The notes below the pieces were generated by a model. The model searched no databases and was not told where the DNA came from. It worked only from the letters and a program-made list of their open reading frames with translations. From Deltaproteobacteria bacterium (GTDB lineage: Bacteria; Desulfobacterota; Binatia; Binatales; Binataceae), in assembly GCA_021799555.1 (NCBI GenBank), contig JAJZAG010000196.1:1-7235 (forward strand): a stretch of DNA of 7,235 nucleotides. The letters are read 5' to 3'. The position numbers were made by a program, and so were the translations under genes. Of this stretch, positions 5,463-7,235 are shown one piece after another (positions within the stretch are counted from its first letter, which is position 1; each line of letters opens with the position of its first letter).

Positions 5463-5487
5463 ACAACAGGCGCCGGAGTGAATGCAA

Positions 5488-6462
5488 ATGGGTGACGTTC
5501 TTATCTTCGCCGAACATCTGGGCGGCCATTTTCCGAAGACCACGCTGACCGCCATTCACGCGGGTGTCGAGCTTGCGCAAAAGCGCGGCGCATCCGCGAC
5601 CGCCGTCGTCGCTGGCGACGCGCCCGACGCTGTCGCCGCCGAGATCGCCAAGTATGGCGCCGCCAAGGTGATCGCGCTCGCGCATCCCGCGCTGAAGAAT
5701 TATCTAGCCGATGCGCACGCAGCCGCGCTCGCCGCTCTGGTCAAGAAGACCGGTGCCGAGTTCGTCGTGACTACCGCGACCGCGCTCGGCAAAGACCTGA
5801 TGCCACGTCTGGCCGCGCGGCTCGGCGCTCCGATGGCGTCCGAGATCACGGCGATCAACGACGACGGTACCTATGTGCGCCCAATGTACGCTGGCAATGC
5901 AATGGCCACGATCGAGATGGACGGCCCGGTCAAGGTAATCACCGTGCGCGGCACCGCGTTTGACGCCGCCAAGCCCGCCGCCTCCGTGTCGCCGATCGAG
6001 AAGCTCGACGCCGAGATTGATGCGGCCGCTCTCAAACAGGAATTCGTCTCATTCAACCAGACCAAGAGCGATCGCCCGCAACTTACCGAGGCGCGCATCG
6101 TCGTTTCCGGCGGACGTGGACTCAAATCCGGCGAGAATTTCAAAATCGTGCTCGAACCTCTCGTCGACGAAATGGGAGCCGCGATGGGCGCGTCGCGCGC
6201 GGCAGTCGATGCGGGCTTTGTGCCCAACGACCTCCAGGTCGGCCAGACCGGAAAAGTCGTCGCGCCGGAACTCTATGTCGCGGTCGGAATCTCCGGCGCG
6301 ATCCAGCATCTGGCCGGTATGAAAGATTCAAAAATTATCGTCGCGATCAACAAAGACGAAGAAGCGCCCATCTTCAGCGTCGCCGATTACGGCCTGGTCG
6401 CAGATTTGTTCAAGGCCGTGCCCGAGATGGTCGAAGAACTGAAAAAAGTCAAAGCGCACTGA
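5488..6462 (+). CDS. etfA: Electron transfer flavoprotein alpha subunit
   Basis: EtfA carries the redox-active FAD of the ETF heterodimer. The 324-residue protein has the N-terminal nucleotide-fold domain (MGDVLIFAEH onward) and a C-terminal FAD domain with all expected stretches: VVSGGRG (205-211), MGAAMGASRAAVDAG (229-243), QVGQTGK (250-256), ELYVAVGISGAIQH (261-274), AINKD (286-290) and IFSVADYGLVADLF (295-308). These match canonical bacterial and mitochondrial ETF alpha closely. Two ATGs are available; I prefer 5488 because GGAG (5475-5478) is nine bases upstream, against only three for ATG 5482, and the protein then begins with the usual MGDVLIFAEH. The 131-bp distance from etfB is long for partner subunits. 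The next gene begins 11 bp downstream. Confidence 0.97.
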   Translation: MGDVLIFAEHLGGHFPKTTLTAIHAGVELAQKRGASATAVVAGDAPDAVAAEIAKYGAAKVIALAHPALKNYLADAHAAALAALVKKTGAEFVVTTATALGKDLMPRLAARLGAPMASEITAINDDGTYVRPMYAGNAMATIEMDGPVKVITVRGTAFDAAKPAASVSPIEKLDAEIDAAALKQEFVSFNQTKSDRPQLTEARIVVSGGRGLKSGENFKIVLEPLVDEMGAAMGASRAAVDAGFVPNDLQVGQTGKVVAPELYVAVGISGAIQHLAGMKDSKIIVAINKDEEAPIFSVADYGLVADLFKAVPEMVEELKKVKAH

Positions 6463-6473
6463 AGCGCCCGCCG

Positions 6474-7235
6474 ATGTCCGAGCCGCAACACAAATTCGCC
6501 ACGACCAACGGCATCCGGATGCACTATGCCGAGCAGGGTGCCGGCCCACTCATCGTGTTGTGCCACGGATGGCCGGAGTCGTGGTATTCGTGGCGGCATC
6601 AGATTGTGGCTCTCGCCGCTGCGGGCTTTCGCGTAGTCGCGCCCGACCAGCGCGGCTATGGCCGCACCGACCGGCCCGACCCGATCGACGCCTACAACAT
6701 TTTCAGCCTCACCGGCGATATCGTTGGACTGGTGCGCGCGCTTGGCGAATCGAATGCGATTATCGTTGGACACGATTGGGGCGCGCCAGTGGCGTGGCAT
6801 TGCGCGCTTTTGCGTCCCGATATTTTTCGCGCAGTCGCCCTCTTGAGCGTGCCGTTCCTGCCGCGCGGATCGGTTCGCCCGACCGACGCGATGAAAGCGC
6901 TCGAGGGCGAGAACAATTGGTTCTACCAGCATTATTTCCAGGAGCCGGGCCGCGTCGAGAAGGAATTGGAGGAGGACCCGCGCCGTTCGATGGCGATGAT
7001 GCTGTACTCGGCGTCGGGCGATGCGCCGCCCGCCGAGCGCTGGAATTTCCTCTTCCCGCGATCCTGCAAATTTCTCGAAAGCGGCACGGTCCCCGGCCGT
7101 TTGCCGGGATGGCTTACGCAGGAAGATCTCGATTTCTATGCCGCCGAGTACGCCACCTCGGGCTTTCGCGGCGGAATCAACTGGTATCGAAATATCGATC
7201 GAAACTGGGAGCTGACCGGTTTCCTTGAAGAGATC
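6474..7235 (+). CDS. Epoxide hydrolase-type alpha/beta hydrolase (partial, cut at the window end)
   Basis: The frame is open for 254 codons to the last base, so the C-terminus is missing. Epoxide hydrolases open an epoxide to a diol through an Asp ester. Seen: the oxyanion-hole motif HGWPESWYSWRHQ (31-43); PDQRGYGRTDRP (57-68); the nucleophile elbow GHDWGAPVAWH (99-109) with D101, where Asp in place of Ser points to epoxide hydrolase or haloalkane dehalogenase; and cap-domain motifs FYQHYFQEPGRVEKELEE (150-167) and GFRGGINWYRN (230-240), which supply the two ring-opening tyrosines (Y151 or Y154, and Y238) and favour epoxide hydrolase. The catalytic acid and His lie beyond the window. The ATG at 6474 is 11 bp after etfA with no clear ribosome binding site, which suggests coupling to etfA translation. 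A fluoroacetate dehalogenase-like role is less likely. Confidence 0.9.
   Translation, partial: MSEPQHKFATTNGIRMHYAEQGAGPLIVLCHGWPESWYSWRHQIVALAAAGFRVVAPDQRGYGRTDRPDPIDAYNIFSLTGDIVGLVRALGESNAIIVGHDWGAPVAWHCALLRPDIFRAVALLSVPFLPRGSVRPTDAMKALEGENNWFYQHYFQEPGRVEKELEEDPRRSMAMMLYSASGDAPPAERWNFLFPRSCKFLESGTVPGRLPGWLTQEDLDFYAAEYATSGFRGGINWYRNIDRNWELTGFLEEI

Noticed and set aside
5482..5487. Upstream ATG for etfA
   Set aside because: It leaves only three bases from the GGAG ribosome binding site; ATG 5488 has nine-base spacing and the usual MGDVLIFAEH N-terminus.
6387..6932. 181-codon minus-strand open frame
   Set aside because: It is antisense to the etfA end and the hydrolase; no domain and no plausible start signal.
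6560..7228. 222-codon plus-strand open frame
   Set aside because: It is an out-of-frame reading of the epoxide hydrolase gene, full of Arg and Ala; the hydrolase frame carries all the motifs.
1..7235. CRISPR array, tRNA/rRNA, insertion sequence or phage signature
   Set aside because: No spaced direct repeats, cloverleaf-type sequence, transposase or terminal inverted repeats were seen by eye.

Overview
The window is ordinary-looking, densely coding, GC-rich bacterial chromosome (roughly 60% G+C by eye). It carries nine genes I can support, and no rRNA, tRNA, insertion sequence or CRISPR array. ETF genes of the canonical, respiration-linked type, an IclR regulator and an epoxide hydrolase suggest an aerobic or facultative heterotroph. 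A soil proteobacterium or a Binatota/'deltaproteobacterial' lineage would fit, but this is a guess from gene content and not a phylogenetic result.

Layout. (1) 2-628 (+): an integral-membrane CDP-alcohol phosphatidyltransferase. (2) 726-1275 (+): a type II toxin-antitoxin module with the RelE/ParE-like toxin first and a Phd/YefM-like antitoxin second, overlapping by 23 bp. A sigma70-like promoter lies directly on the toxin start codon and is overlaid by a tandem 11-bp repeat. (3) 3473 down to 1286 (-): a tight three-gene operon of a class I methyltransferase with an atypical SAM motif, a VOC/glyoxalase-fold protein that appears to start at a GTG inside a GTGA stop/start overlap, and a long aldo/keto reductase. 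(4) 3474-3659: a divergent control region with a good TTGACA promoter facing right. (5) 3660-4442 (+): an IclR-family regulator. (6) 4607-7235 (+): etfB, a 131-bp spacer with two small hairpins, etfA, and an epoxide hydrolase-type alpha/beta hydrolase cut by the window edge.

How they may work together. EtfA and EtfB form the FAD- and AMP-binding heterodimer that carries electrons from acyl-CoA and related dehydrogenases to the quinone pool. The IclR gene directly upstream is a candidate local regulator of the etf-hydrolase transcript, of the divergent methyltransferase-VOC-reductase operon, or of both. These pathway links are inference from position. No ETF-dependent dehydrogenase is visible in the window.

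I did not find a clearly new biological system. The points most worth checking are the promoter/operator arrangement of the toxin-antitoxin module, the methyltransferase-VOC-reductase operon with its degenerate SAM motif, and the structured etfB-etfA spacer.
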